Assembly: GCF_016735695.1 (NCBI RefSeq)
Contig: NZ_JAERQD010000030.1
Location: forward strand, 1-64,000
Direction of reading: 5' to 3'
DNA from: Microvirga zambiensis WSM3693
Lineage (GTDB): Bacteria > Pseudomonadota > Alphaproteobacteria > Rhizobiales > Beijerinckiaceae
Length of the DNA stretch: 64,000 bases
Shown: positions 41,987 through 50,107 of the stretch, piece by piece
Layout: each line of letters starts with the position of its first letter
How positions within the stretch are numbered: position 1 is the stretch's first letter
The notes under the pieces: model-generated
What the model saw: only the letters and a program-made list of their open reading frames with translations
Databases searched by the model: none
Told to the model about the DNA's origin: nothing
Position numbers and translations under genes: made by a program

Positions 41987-42744
41987 AAGAACGAACCTCC
42001 GTTGAGGTGAAGGGTCTGGCCCGTGACGTAGGCGAACTCGTCGCCGCACAGCGCTGCTGCCGCCGCTCCGATATCGGCTGGACGGCCGATGCGCCTCAGC
42101 GGAATCTTATCGAGCGGCGTATGCTTGCGACGGAAGGCCGTATGCTCTGCATTGTCACCTTCATCCTCGACGAGGCCAGGCGCGAGACAGTTGACTGTAA
42201 TCCCATAAGGGCCCAATTCCACCGCGAGCGCTTTCGTGAGCCCTACGACTCCTGCCTTGGCCGCAACCACATGGGCGCGCTCATCGGCACCGATATGGGC
42301 GGTAACGCCGCCGATGTTGATGATACGACCCCGACCGCTCTTCTTCAGATGTGGAGCAGCTGAACGGCAGCACAAGAACGTGCCGTCGAGGATGACGGAT
42401 GTGATCGCACGCCACTCCTCGTAGTCGATTTGCTGCAATGGAGCGGCCCGCCGAATGGCTGCATTATTGACCAGGATGTCGAGTTGCCCGCACAAATCGA
42501 CCGCCTCGTCGACGAAACGCTGGACGGCCTCCGGATCGGCGACGTCCCCCATCACCATCTCGGCCTTGCCGCCATCGTTACGGATCTCCTGGACGACCCG
42601 CTCGGCATCGGCCCGCCCCTCGCGGGCATGCACGACGACGGTCGCCCCGCGTGCAGCGAGATGCAGCGCGATCTGACGCCCGATCCGCCTGGCGCTTCCC
42701 GTAACAAGCGCAACCCTTCCCACCAACTCGTCTCTCATGATCAA
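41980..42744 (-). CDS. SDR-family protein lacking the catalytic Ser and Tyr
   Basis: 254 residues with a normal cofactor site (VTGSARRIGRQIALHLA), LVNNAAIRRA and a normal C-terminal LAPG and HLNGGSFF end. However the segment that should hold the catalytic Ser reads NIGGVTAHIG (Gly146) and the YxxxK motif reads VVAAK (Val159 with Lys163 kept). It therefore probably does not work as a standard alcohol dehydrogenase; it may be a binding or regulatory protein, or use another acid. It overlaps both neighbouring PrpD genes by four and seven bases, so all three are made together. Confidence 0.83.
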   Translation of the reverse strand: MIMRDELVGRVALVTGSARRIGRQIALHLAARGATVVVHAREGRADAERVVQEIRNDGGKAEMVMGDVADPEAVQRFVDEAVDLCGQLDILVNNAAIRRAAPLQQIDYEEWRAITSVILDGTFLCCRSAAPHLKKSGRGRIINIGGVTAHIGADERAHVVAAKAGVVGLTKALAVELGPYGITVNCLAPGLVEDEGDNAEHTAFRRKHTPLDKIPLRRIGRPADIGAAAAALCGDEFAYVTGQTLHLNGGSFFC

Positions 42745-44096
42745 TGCAGCAACCCCGCAGGCGTGAGACTCTTCAACATGCTCCGGACAGGCATCCTCAT
42801 CATATCGTCGAATGCAGCCTCCAGCCCGTCAATTGCGTCAGGTCGCAACAGGCAGGGAGCGCAATCTCGAAGCTTTTTCATCGCACCCTCGAATGTCAAA
42901 GGACTTCTCGGATGGCCCGGAGCATAAGGAACTTCGAACGACAGGCGTGTACCATTGGACAGATCGACCTCATACTGAGCTGCGAACTGACCTTCAGTTG
43001 CACCAGGAAGATCGGCAGTCAGTACCAGGCGGTCGATGATCGCAAGCACATCGCGGTCGAGCCATCGCCGGCTGTCGAACTGTGCCAGAGTCAGATCGCC
43101 ATCGGCAGCGGCCATTGCGATCAGAGCGTAGAATGAGTGGTCGGCCGTCTCCCGATTCATCGGCCGGCGATAAGCATCGCCGGTTTGATGACTGACGACC
43201 GGATTGTCTGCAAGGCGGACGGTGATGCTCCGGATGTCCTGCCCATCGGCCATTCTATTCAGTTCAATCGCACCGAAGACGGCGGCCTGCGCCGTTCCAA
43301 TGCAGGGAAACCGCTTGATCGCCACGTCCAGCAGCTTCGGTTCACTATGGTCGGTCAGCAGCAGCCCGTCCAAGGTGGCGTCCGGACGGATCACGGCGCC
43401 GAGGCCGTTCGATCCTCCGATTGCGGCGCGCGGCCCTGTCAGCCCTGCTGCGGCCAGCTGCGCGGCGGCGACGCCACCGGCGCAGGCCAGAGCGCCGGCC
43501 GCTGCCTTGATCTCCGCGATCTGCCCCTGACGAAGCGCGGAAAGTGCCGGCCCTCGCGCCAGCACGATCGCCAGGGCGTGCGCCAATGCATCGTCGTCGA
43601 GGCCAAGCAGGATCCCGGCAATTGCGGCCGACGCGAAGCCGCCAGCGGTCGTGTGATCGAAGGGCGCGCGGGCATCCATGAGATCGAGAAGCCGAATATA
43701 GAGTTCGTACCCGACAGCGGCGGCCTCCAACATATCCGCCATCGACCTGTCGAGCCGCTCGGCAACGACAAGTGCAGCGGCGAATACATCGCTGGGATGT
43801 CCGCCCATTCCAGGCCCCCAATAGAAATCATTGTAGTCGAGAGCGCGGATCGCAGACCCGGAATCGACCACTGCATCATATGTGGACCGGCGCTGCCATG
43901 TTCCGAGAGCGAGGGCGGGCCCCGAACTATCGGAGGCGGCGGCAATTCTGCTGAGGGCGGGATGGCTGCGGCCACTGACAAGGCATCCGAGCGTATCGAC
44001 AAGCAGAACCCACATTTTCTGTCGGGCGGCATCCTCCGCGAGAACAGGCGGCGCTTGTCTCAGCGTCCTGGCTATGGCGAGACAGATGTCGTGCAA
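42741..44096 (-). CDS. MmgE/PrpD family protein, second of three
   Basis: 451 residues. Family layout: LLVDTLGCLVSGRSHP near residue 32, RALDYNDFYWGPGMGGHPSD with the Asp/His active-site segment, RAPFDHTTAGGFASAAIAG with a second His, and IAEIKAAAGALACAGG with the expected Lys. So it keeps the residues used by cis-aconitate decarboxylase and relatives, as far as can be aligned by eye. First gene of the leftward PrpD-SDR-PrpD operon, divergent from the third PrpD gene at 44309. Confidence 0.85.
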   Translation of the reverse strand: MHDICLAIARTLRQAPPVLAEDAARQKMWVLLVDTLGCLVSGRSHPALSRIAAASDSSGPALALGTWQRRSTYDAVVDSGSAIRALDYNDFYWGPGMGGHPSDVFAAALVVAERLDRSMADMLEAAAVGYELYIRLLDLMDARAPFDHTTAGGFASAAIAGILLGLDDDALAHALAIVLARGPALSALRQGQIAEIKAAAGALACAGGVAAAQLAAAGLTGPRAAIGGSNGLGAVIRPDATLDGLLLTDHSEPKLLDVAIKRFPCIGTAQAAVFGAIELNRMADGQDIRSITVRLADNPVVSHQTGDAYRRPMNRETADHSFYALIAMAAADGDLTLAQFDSRRWLDRDVLAIIDRLVLTADLPGATEGQFAAQYEVDLSNGTRLSFEVPYAPGHPRSPLTFEGAMKKLRDCAPCLLRPDAIDGLEAAFDDMMRMPVRSMLKSLTPAGLLH

Positions 44097-44212
44097 CCGG
44101 ATCCTCCCGCGGCTCCGCTCGAGAAATCATATTATGACGATGGAAAGGTACGAGACGCCCGCGAAAAATGTCAAAGTAAAGCTCCGCATTCTCGTCATTA
44201 CGCTCGTCTATA

Positions 44213-44224
44213 TCACGTATGTGT
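44213..44224. promoter_or_regulatory. Palindrome variant TCACGTATGTGT, cluster motif site B
   Basis: Matches 10 of 12 positions of the site at 40490. It lies in the 212-base divergent region between PrpD genes starting at 44096 (minus) and 44309 (plus). A second palindrome TCATATTATGA is at 44127-44137 in the same region. Confidence 0.4.
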
Positions 44225-44308
44225 TATCGCTGATCCCCGACCTCCCACTAGGAAGACACCCGATGAAAAGCGACTAATCTTGTCGGATGTCCTGAAGGCG
44301 GAGGTCGA

Positions 44309-45673
44309 ATGACGGGATTGACGCAAACTCTTGCCGAATTCGTGAGCGGCCTGTCATTCACGGACATACCGTCCGATGTCCATCCCATCGTCGGGCGCGG
44401 GTTCGCAGATTGTATCGCTGTAATGTTTCTGGGACGCGACGAGGAAGCCGTGACACGGTTACGGGCGATCGCGCGAGGCATGCATGGGCCTGCAAGAATT
44501 CTGTTCGACCAGGGTCAGAGTTCGGTGGAAATGGCAGGCCTCATCAACGGCACCGCCGCGCAAGCTGTCGACTTCGACGATGCGACTCTGGAGGGGCATC
44601 CGAGCGCCGTTCTGGTTCCCGTCGCGCTGGCCGTCGGGGAAGAGATGGGGGCTAGCGGCAGGGATCTTTTGACGGCCTATGTGGCAGGCTATGAAATCTG
44701 GGCGGAACTCCTGCAGCGCGATACCGACAAATACCACGCCCGAGGTTTCCACCCGACAGGACTGCTCGGTACGCTCGCCGCGGCGGCATGTGCAGCGTCG
44801 CTCTACGGGCTCAATGCTATTCAGACCCGCAACGCCTTGGCGATAGCAGCTTCCTTCGCGAGCGGTCTCGTCGCCAATTTCGGCTCGATGACGAAACCTC
44901 TGCAGACTGGCCACGCCGCGGAAAGCGGCATCCGCGCGGCCAGGCTCGCAGCCAACGGCTACACGGGAGCGGAAGATGCGCTGGAGCACCGGCTCGGCTT
45001 CCTCAAAGCCTTCTCGCCGGAGGGACGGGTGAATGTCGATCCGCAAACAAAACTCGGGAGCGACTGGGCGATCGTCGAAAAAGGGCTGAACATCAAGCTC
45101 TATCCCATCTGTTACGCCGCTCACCGGATCATCGACGCGGCCTTGGACTTGCGAGAAGTCTCTAAGGTCGATCCGACACGGATCCGGACGGTAAAGGCAT
45201 CGCTCGGCAGGGCGCAGGCGTCGCCACTTCGATGCCATGAGCCGACAACGAAGGTCGATGCGCGGTTCAGTGGGGAGTTCGCCGTTGCTGCGGCGCTCAT
45301 TGCCGGACGTGTGACAATCGATGAAGTTCGCGACGAGTTCGTGATGCGGCAGGACGTTCAGGCTCTCATGCGCAACGTGTCGCTCGAGCTGCTTGACGGA
45401 CGCGATCCAGAAGACAGCCTTTTCTCGCCGGCGGACTGGGTCTCGATTCAGCTGAGTGATGGCGAAACACTTCGCAGTGACCCGGTTCGTCATGCACGCG
45501 GGCATGCCAAGAACCCTGCTTCGGATGAAATGCTATGGGACAAATTCGAGACATGCACCCGAGCGGTACTCGGTAAGGAGGGATCGCGGAATCTCTTCGA
45601 GCGGACGATGGAGCTTAAGAATCTGGCCAGCCCATCAGACATGTATCGGGCGTTCGACGACGTGACAGCATAG
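44309..45673 (+). CDS. MmgE/PrpD family protein, third of three
   Basis: 454 residues. It is the most canonical of the three: FADCIAVMFLG near residue 30, QAVDFDDATLEGHPSAV, YHARGFHPTGLLGTLAAAA, SMTKPLQTGHAAESG and LYPICYAAHRIIDAALDL give the conserved Asp, two His, Lys and a third His/Tyr region in order. Candidate reactions are dehydration, decarboxylation or epimerisation of a tricarboxylic or dicarboxylic acid. It is transcribed rightward toward the MaoC/acyl-CoA dehydrogenase/CoA-transferase genes. Confidence 0.86.
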   Translation: MTGLTQTLAEFVSGLSFTDIPSDVHPIVGRGFADCIAVMFLGRDEEAVTRLRAIARGMHGPARILFDQGQSSVEMAGLINGTAAQAVDFDDATLEGHPSAVLVPVALAVGEEMGASGRDLLTAYVAGYEIWAELLQRDTDKYHARGFHPTGLLGTLAAAACAASLYGLNAIQTRNALAIAASFASGLVANFGSMTKPLQTGHAAESGIRAARLAANGYTGAEDALEHRLGFLKAFSPEGRVNVDPQTKLGSDWAIVEKGLNIKLYPICYAAHRIIDAALDLREVSKVDPTRIRTVKASLGRAQASPLRCHEPTTKVDARFSGEFAVAAALIAGRVTIDEVRDEFVMRQDVQALMRNVSLELLDGRDPEDSLFSPADWVSIQLSDGETLRSDPVRHARGHAKNPASDEMLWDKFETCTRAVLGKEGSRNLFERTMELKNLASPSDMYRAFDDVTA

Positions 45674-45698
45674 GGCATCATCTCACGTGCGCTGCACA

Positions 45699-45710
45699 TC
45701 ATGTATGTGA
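45699..45710. promoter_or_regulatory. Palindrome variant TCATGTATGTGA, cluster motif site C
   Basis: Matches 10 of 12 positions of the site at 40490. It is in the gap between the third PrpD gene (ending 45673) and the first MaoC gene (start 45803), about 100 bases before the latter, where a promoter for the CoA-thioester genes would lie. Confidence 0.4.
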
Positions 45711-45802
45711 AATATGAACGTCAGTATGATGAATGAGTGGAAACACGCTCGATCTCGTGGAAGCCTAATGACTATTCGAAGCAACATGCATCAGACCGTG
45801 CC

Positions 45803-46300
45803 ATGACCCCCACAAGAGAAGAGATCCTCGGCGCCTCCGTGAGGCAGCGCGGCCGAACATTCGAAGATTTCGAGATCGGCAAGACATACAACCATCACTG
45901 GGGTCGTACGATCGGCTCCGCCGACAATATCCTGTTTTCGACCTCCACGTTGCAGATCAACCCTATCTACTTCAATCGCCGCCACGCCGAAATGCTTGGG
46001 CATCGCGACATCGTCGTCGCGCCGATGCTGGTCTTCTCGATCGTTTTCGGCCTTTCCGTCGAGGATCTGAGCGAGCGCGGAGGCGCTTTTCTGGGTGTCG
46101 AGGAATTGACCTTCCACAAGCCGGTCTATCCGGAGGATACCCTGACTGCACGCTCGACCGTCGTGTCCCTACGCGAATCCCGCAGCGACGAGAGGCACGG
46201 CATTGCGACCTGGCATACGGAAGGCTTCAACCAGGACGGAGAACGCGTCGTCGATTTCAAGCGCTCCAACTTGGTCATCAAACAGGAATTCGCGGCATGA
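45803..46300 (+). CDS. MaoC-like hot-dog dehydratase subunit, probably without the catalytic His
   Basis: 165 residues from ATG 45803; a GTG at 45737 in the same frame is possible but the added residues look random. Hot-dog fold of the MaoC kind: FEDFEIGKTYNHHWGRTIG, then ADNILFSTSTLQINPIYFN and FLGVEELTFHKPVYPEDTLTA. The usual hydratase motif has Asp and His around NPxH; here it reads LQINPIYF, with Gln and Tyr. It may therefore be the structural partner of the second MaoC protein at 47451. It overlaps the acyl-CoA dehydrogenase gene by four bases. Confidence 0.8.
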   Translation: MTPTREEILGASVRQRGRTFEDFEIGKTYNHHWGRTIGSADNILFSTSTLQINPIYFNRRHAEMLGHRDIVVAPMLVFSIVFGLSVEDLSERGGAFLGVEELTFHKPVYPEDTLTARSTVVSLRESRSDERHGIATWHTEGFNQDGERVVDFKRSNLVIKQEFAA

Positions 46301-47454
46301 GCATCACGCTGACCGATGAGCAGCGCATGATCCAGGACGCCGCGCGCACCTTCGCGATGAACGAAGTGCTTCCCGTTGCAAACGAACTCGATCCTGAGCG
46401 GCGAGACATCCCGGCCGATCTGCGCCGCAAGCTCGCGGAGATGGGCTTCTTCGGGATCACTATCCCTCAGGAATATGGCGGCCTTGGACTGGGAGTTCTC
46501 GAGTATTGCCTCGTGACCGAGGAGTTGGCCCGTGCCTGGATGAGCGTATCGAGCATCATCCGGCCCATGATGGGATATGGCCTTTTCTCGGACGAGCAGA
46601 AGGCACGGTATCTGCCGAGAATGGCAGCCGGAGAGATGCTATGCGCCTTCTCGATGTCGGAGCCCGGGACCGGTTCAGACATTTCGGGCCTTTCCTGCCG
46701 GGCTGAGCGCGACGGAGACGATTGGCTCATCACCGGGAATAAATACTGGTGCACGTTCGCCGACGGTGCGGATGCCATCCTTGTTCTGGCCCGCACCGAG
46801 CCCAAGAGGCCCGATACCAAGCCGCATCAGGGCATTTCCGCTTTCCTGGTCGAGAAGGAACGGGGCAAGCTGCCGGCCGGGGTTGCAGGAGCCCCGATCC
46901 CCAAGATCGGCTATTTCGGCTGGAAAACCTGGGAGCTTGCCTTCGATCGATGCCGGGTACCTGCCGCCAATATGGTAGGCGCAGAGGGGCGCGGTTTCTA
47001 TCTCGCCACTCATAGTCTCGAAACTGCGCGGGCACATACGGCAGCACGCTCTATCGGGCTGGCGCGGGCAGGCCTTGAGGACGCGATCCGATACGCGAAG
47101 GAACGCATTCAGTTTGGGCGTCCGATCGGAGAATTCCAGGCGATTCGCTTCAAGATCGCCGAAATGGCCACCCAGATCGAGGCGGCCCGGCAGCTCATGT
47201 ACTCCGTCTGCCGCAAGATCGATACCGGCGAGCGGTGTGACCTCGAAGCGTCGATGGTGAAGTTCTTCGCCAGCGAGATGGCCGAGCGCGTTACGAGCGA
47301 GGCTCTGCAGATCCATGGCGGTGCCGGATACACGACCCACTACGCAGTGGAACGACACTGGCGCGACGCGCGGCTCACCAAAATCTTCGAAGGAACTTCC
47401 GAGATTCAAATGAAAATCATATCTGATCACCTTCTTGGGCGAGCAGCCGCATGA
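46297..47454 (+). CDS. Acyl-CoA dehydrogenase, short/medium-chain-type active site
   Basis: 385 residues. Flavin and substrate motifs are CAFSMSEPGTGSDISG, WCTFADGADAILVLART, QFGRPIGEFQAIRFKIAEMA and QIHGGAGYTTHYAVERHWRDARL. The C-terminal IFEGTSEIQ provides the Glu base used by short- and medium-chain enzymes. It should introduce a double bond into an acyl-CoA, passing electrons to ETF. Flanked by two MaoC genes with four-base overlaps on both sides, so dehydrogenation and hydration act in sequence, as methylsuccinyl-CoA to mesaconyl-CoA to methylmalyl-CoA does in the ethylmalonyl-CoA pathway; the actual substrate is unknown. Confidence 0.91.
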   Translation: MSITLTDEQRMIQDAARTFAMNEVLPVANELDPERRDIPADLRRKLAEMGFFGITIPQEYGGLGLGVLEYCLVTEELARAWMSVSSIIRPMMGYGLFSDEQKARYLPRMAAGEMLCAFSMSEPGTGSDISGLSCRAERDGDDWLITGNKYWCTFADGADAILVLARTEPKRPDTKPHQGISAFLVEKERGKLPAGVAGAPIPKIGYFGWKTWELAFDRCRVPAANMVGAEGRGFYLATHSLETARAHTAARSIGLARAGLEDAIRYAKERIQFGRPIGEFQAIRFKIAEMATQIEAARQLMYSVCRKIDTGERCDLEASMVKFFASEMAERVTSEALQIHGGAGYTTHYAVERHWRDARLTKIFEGTSEIQMKIISDHLLGRAAA

Positions 47455-47927
47455 CCAACGACGGTATGACATCCAGAAATACATACTTCGAAGATTTCGA
47501 GCCGGGAACGCTCATGCGCCACATGCGCGGCAAGACCGTCGGAGAGTTCGAAGTCGTCCAATTGGCCCACCTCGTCATGAACTCGGCCCAGGGCCATTTC
47601 AACAGCCACGCCATGTCCGCAACGAAATTCGGCGTACGCGTCGCCTTCGGCGGCATTACGGCCTCCATCGTCGTTGGTCTCGCAAGTCAAGACACGAGCG
47701 AGAACGCCATCGCCGAACTCGGCCTCGATAAACTTCGCCTTAAAGTGCCGGTTGTCGAGGGCGATACTCTATACAGCGCCACTCAGGTTCTGTCCTGTTC
47801 GGAATCGGAAGAGTCGAACGCTGGCGTCGTGACTTTCCGTCACTTCGGCATCAACCAGCGCGATGAAATCGTATGCGAACTTGAACGAACCGTGCTGATT
47901 GCCCGGCGTCCAGCGAGAGACAACTGA
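47451..47927 (+). CDS. MaoC-like hot-dog dehydratase subunit with the catalytic His
   Basis: 158 residues. YFEDFEPGTLMRHMRGKTVGE opens the domain, LVMNSAQGHFNSHAM holds the His expected for a hydratase, and VAFGGITASIVVGLASQD and LRLKVPVVEGDTLYSATQVL complete the hot-dog fold. It is a distinct branch from the protein at 45803. ATGA overlap with the dehydrogenase gene and TGATG overlap with the CoA-transferase gene indicate coupled translation. Alone or as a heterodimer it should hydrate an enoyl-CoA. Confidence 0.83.
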   Translation: MTNDGMTSRNTYFEDFEPGTLMRHMRGKTVGEFEVVQLAHLVMNSAQGHFNSHAMSATKFGVRVAFGGITASIVVGLASQDTSENAIAELGLDKLRLKVPVVEGDTLYSATQVLSCSESEESNAGVVTFRHFGINQRDEIVCELERTVLIARRPARDN

Positions 47928-49171
47928 TGGCGGCTGCATCATTGGACCAGAATCGGGAAACCTCGATGGGTGCCCTCAGAGGATTGCGTGTCATCGACAT
48001 GACGCAAGTTCTTGCAGGACCCTTCTGCACCCAACTGTTGGCGGATCATGGCGCCGATGTCGTCAAGGTCGAGCCGTTGCAGGGAGACAGCACGCGTCAT
48101 CTGGGCCCCTACCGAAGTGACGATCAGCTGCGCAGCTACGGTGGCTACTACGGGAGCGTGAACAGGAACAAGCGCAGCATCGCCATCGACTTGAAGTCGC
48201 CGGAAGGCAGGGAAATGCTCCTGCAGCTGATCGACGGCGCCGATGTCGTCGTCGAGAATTTCCGCCCCGGTGTCATGGACCGCCTCGGCTTCTCCTACGA
48301 AACCCTTTCCGAACGCAACCCGCGCCTCGTCTATGCGGCCATTCGCGGGTTCGGCGATCCACGCTCCGGGCAAAGCCCTTACGTGGATTGGCCGGCCTTC
48401 GACGTCGTCGCCCAGGCGATGGGGGGAATGATAGGGATAACAGGACAAAAGGACACTCCGCTCAAAGTCGGTCCAGGCGTCGGTGATCTAATTCCGGCGG
48501 TGCTGACAGGGTTCGGAATTCTTTCGGCGCTGATCGAGGCACAACGATCGGGCAGAGGCCAGTTCGTCGATGTCAGCATGGTCGACAGCATCATGGCAAT
48601 CTGCGAACGGATCGTTCATCAGCACAGCTTTGCAGGATCCACGCCACAGCCGGAGGGCAACCGGCACCCCCTGCTTTGCCCCTTCGGCCTTTTTCCCGCT
48701 GCGGATGGCTGGATCGCTCTCGGAGCACCTCAGCCGGAATTCTGGCGAGAGCTCTGCCGCGTCATCGAACGGCCGGAGCTTGCTGAAGACCCGCGCTATG
48801 CTACGAATGCCGCGCGGCTCGAGATTCGCGACGAGGTCTACGATCTTCTCGAAGCTTTCACGTCGGTCAGGACCAAACAGGAATTGATGTCCCTGTTCGG
48901 AGGCCATGTACCATTCTCACCGGTTTATGACGTGACGGAAATTTTTGACGACGAGCATTTTCGAACCCGAGAGATGCTCGTCGATGTAGAGCAGCCGGGC
49001 TCGAAGGCACCTGTCACGATCACTGGCGTTCCCGTGAAGCTTTCCCGCACGCCCGGGAGTGTTCGCCATCGCGCCCCGCTTCTCGGAGAGCATACCGACG
49101 AGCTTCTGACGGCGCTTGGATATGCGCGTGACACTATCGGCGATCTGCGCTCACGTAACATCATCAGATAG
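47927..49171 (+). CDS. Class III CoA-transferase (CaiB/BaiF family)
   Basis: 414 residues. N-terminal RVIDMTQVLAGPFCTQLLADHGADVVKVE, then NRNKRSIAIDLKSPEGR and VVENFRPGVMDRLGFSYETL are diagnostic. The catalytic Asp is in WPAFDVVAQAMGGM, near residue 155. The family moves CoA between carboxylic acids; mesaconate, itaconate, citramalate and oxalate are known substrates of members. Here it probably activates the acid that the dehydrogenase, MaoC and lyase proteins then process. Confidence 0.91.
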   Translation: MAAASLDQNRETSMGALRGLRVIDMTQVLAGPFCTQLLADHGADVVKVEPLQGDSTRHLGPYRSDDQLRSYGGYYGSVNRNKRSIAIDLKSPEGREMLLQLIDGADVVVENFRPGVMDRLGFSYETLSERNPRLVYAAIRGFGDPRSGQSPYVDWPAFDVVAQAMGGMIGITGQKDTPLKVGPGVGDLIPAVLTGFGILSALIEAQRSGRGQFVDVSMVDSIMAICERIVHQHSFAGSTPQPEGNRHPLLCPFGLFPAADGWIALGAPQPEFWRELCRVIERPELAEDPRYATNAARLEIRDEVYDLLEAFTSVRTKQELMSLFGGHVPFSPVYDVTEIFDDEHFRTREMLVDVEQPGSKAPVTITGVPVKLSRTPGSVRHRAPLLGEHTDELLTALGYARDTIGDLRSRNIIR

Positions 49172-49183
49172 AAGGAAATCAAT

Positions 49184-50098
49184 ATGATCTTCCAACGTTC
49201 TCGGAGAAGCCGCCGCGTGCAGCTGGCCGTGCCTGGATCGAGCGAAAAGATGATGTCCAAGGCGGCAGGCAGCAAGGCGGATCATGTCTTCCTCGATCTC
49301 GAGGATGCGGTAGCTCCTAAAGAGAAGGTAGCCAGCCGCCGGAAGATCATCGATGCACTGAAGTCGCTTGACTGGACCGGCAAGACGCGATGCGTGCGGA
49401 TCAACGATCTGACCACGCAATGGGCCTATGAAGATATCATCTCGGTGGTTGAGGAGGCGCATGAGCATCTTGACACGATCATGCTGCCGAAGGCGCGCTC
49501 GGCCTCCGATGTTCTCTTTGTCGACACCCTCCTTTCTCAGATAGAGAAGAAGCTGAAGATCGAACGCCGCATAGGCATCGAGGTCCTGATCGAAGAGGTC
49601 GAGGGCATGCTGAATGTCGAGGAAATCGCCTTCTCGACACCACGTCTCGAAGCCTTGATCTTTGGGATGGGGGACTACTCGGCATCGCAGGGAATCGACC
49701 CGAAGGTCATTGCAGGCAAGAGCGGCTATCCAGGCGATGCTTGGCACTACGGTCGATGGAAGATCGCCGTTGCGGCGCGCGCCGCCAAGATCGATGCGAT
49801 CGACGGTCCTTTTCCCGATTTCCGGGATGCCGAGACCTATAGCGAAGAGTGCCGGCGCGGTCTCCTGCTCGGGTTCGTTGGCAAGTGGGCGATCCACCCT
49901 GCGCAGATCGAGCCCGCTCTTTCTGTATTCACTCCCGATCCGGCGGCCGTCGCCAAAGCACGGCGGATGGTCGAGGTCTACGCGCAGGCCGAGAAGGACG
50001 GTTTGGGAGCCATCGCGATGGATGGGGAGATGGTCGACGCCGCAACCGTCAGGATGGTACAGGATATCCTGCAGCGCGCCGATTCGGCCGGCCTGTAA
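49184..50098 (+). CDS. CoA-ester lyase, CitE/malyl-CoA lyase family
   Basis: 304 residues, TIM-barrel HpcH/HpaI-citrate lyase beta family. Motifs are VPGSSEKMMSKAAGSKADHV, FLDLEDAVAPKEK (metal Asp and Glu region), RIGIEVLIEEVEGMLNVEEI and LIFGMGDYSASQG, with KWAIHPAQIEPAL near the C-terminus. Length and pattern fit L-malyl-CoA, beta-methylmalyl-CoA or citramalyl-CoA lyases, which split a hydroxy-dicarboxyl-CoA into acetyl- or propionyl-CoA and glyoxylate or pyruvate. Last enzyme of the rightward operon, consistent with a terminal cleavage step. Confidence 0.88.
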   Translation: MIFQRSRRSRRVQLAVPGSSEKMMSKAAGSKADHVFLDLEDAVAPKEKVASRRKIIDALKSLDWTGKTRCVRINDLTTQWAYEDIISVVEEAHEHLDTIMLPKARSASDVLFVDTLLSQIEKKLKIERRIGIEVLIEEVEGMLNVEEIAFSTPRLEALIFGMGDYSASQGIDPKVIAGKSGYPGDAWHYGRWKIAVAARAAKIDAIDGPFPDFRDAETYSEECRRGLLLGFVGKWAIHPAQIEPALSVFTPDPAAVAKARRMVEVYAQAEKDGLGAIAMDGEMVDAATVRMVQDILQRADSAGL

Positions 50099-50107
50099 CG
50101 CTTGTCG

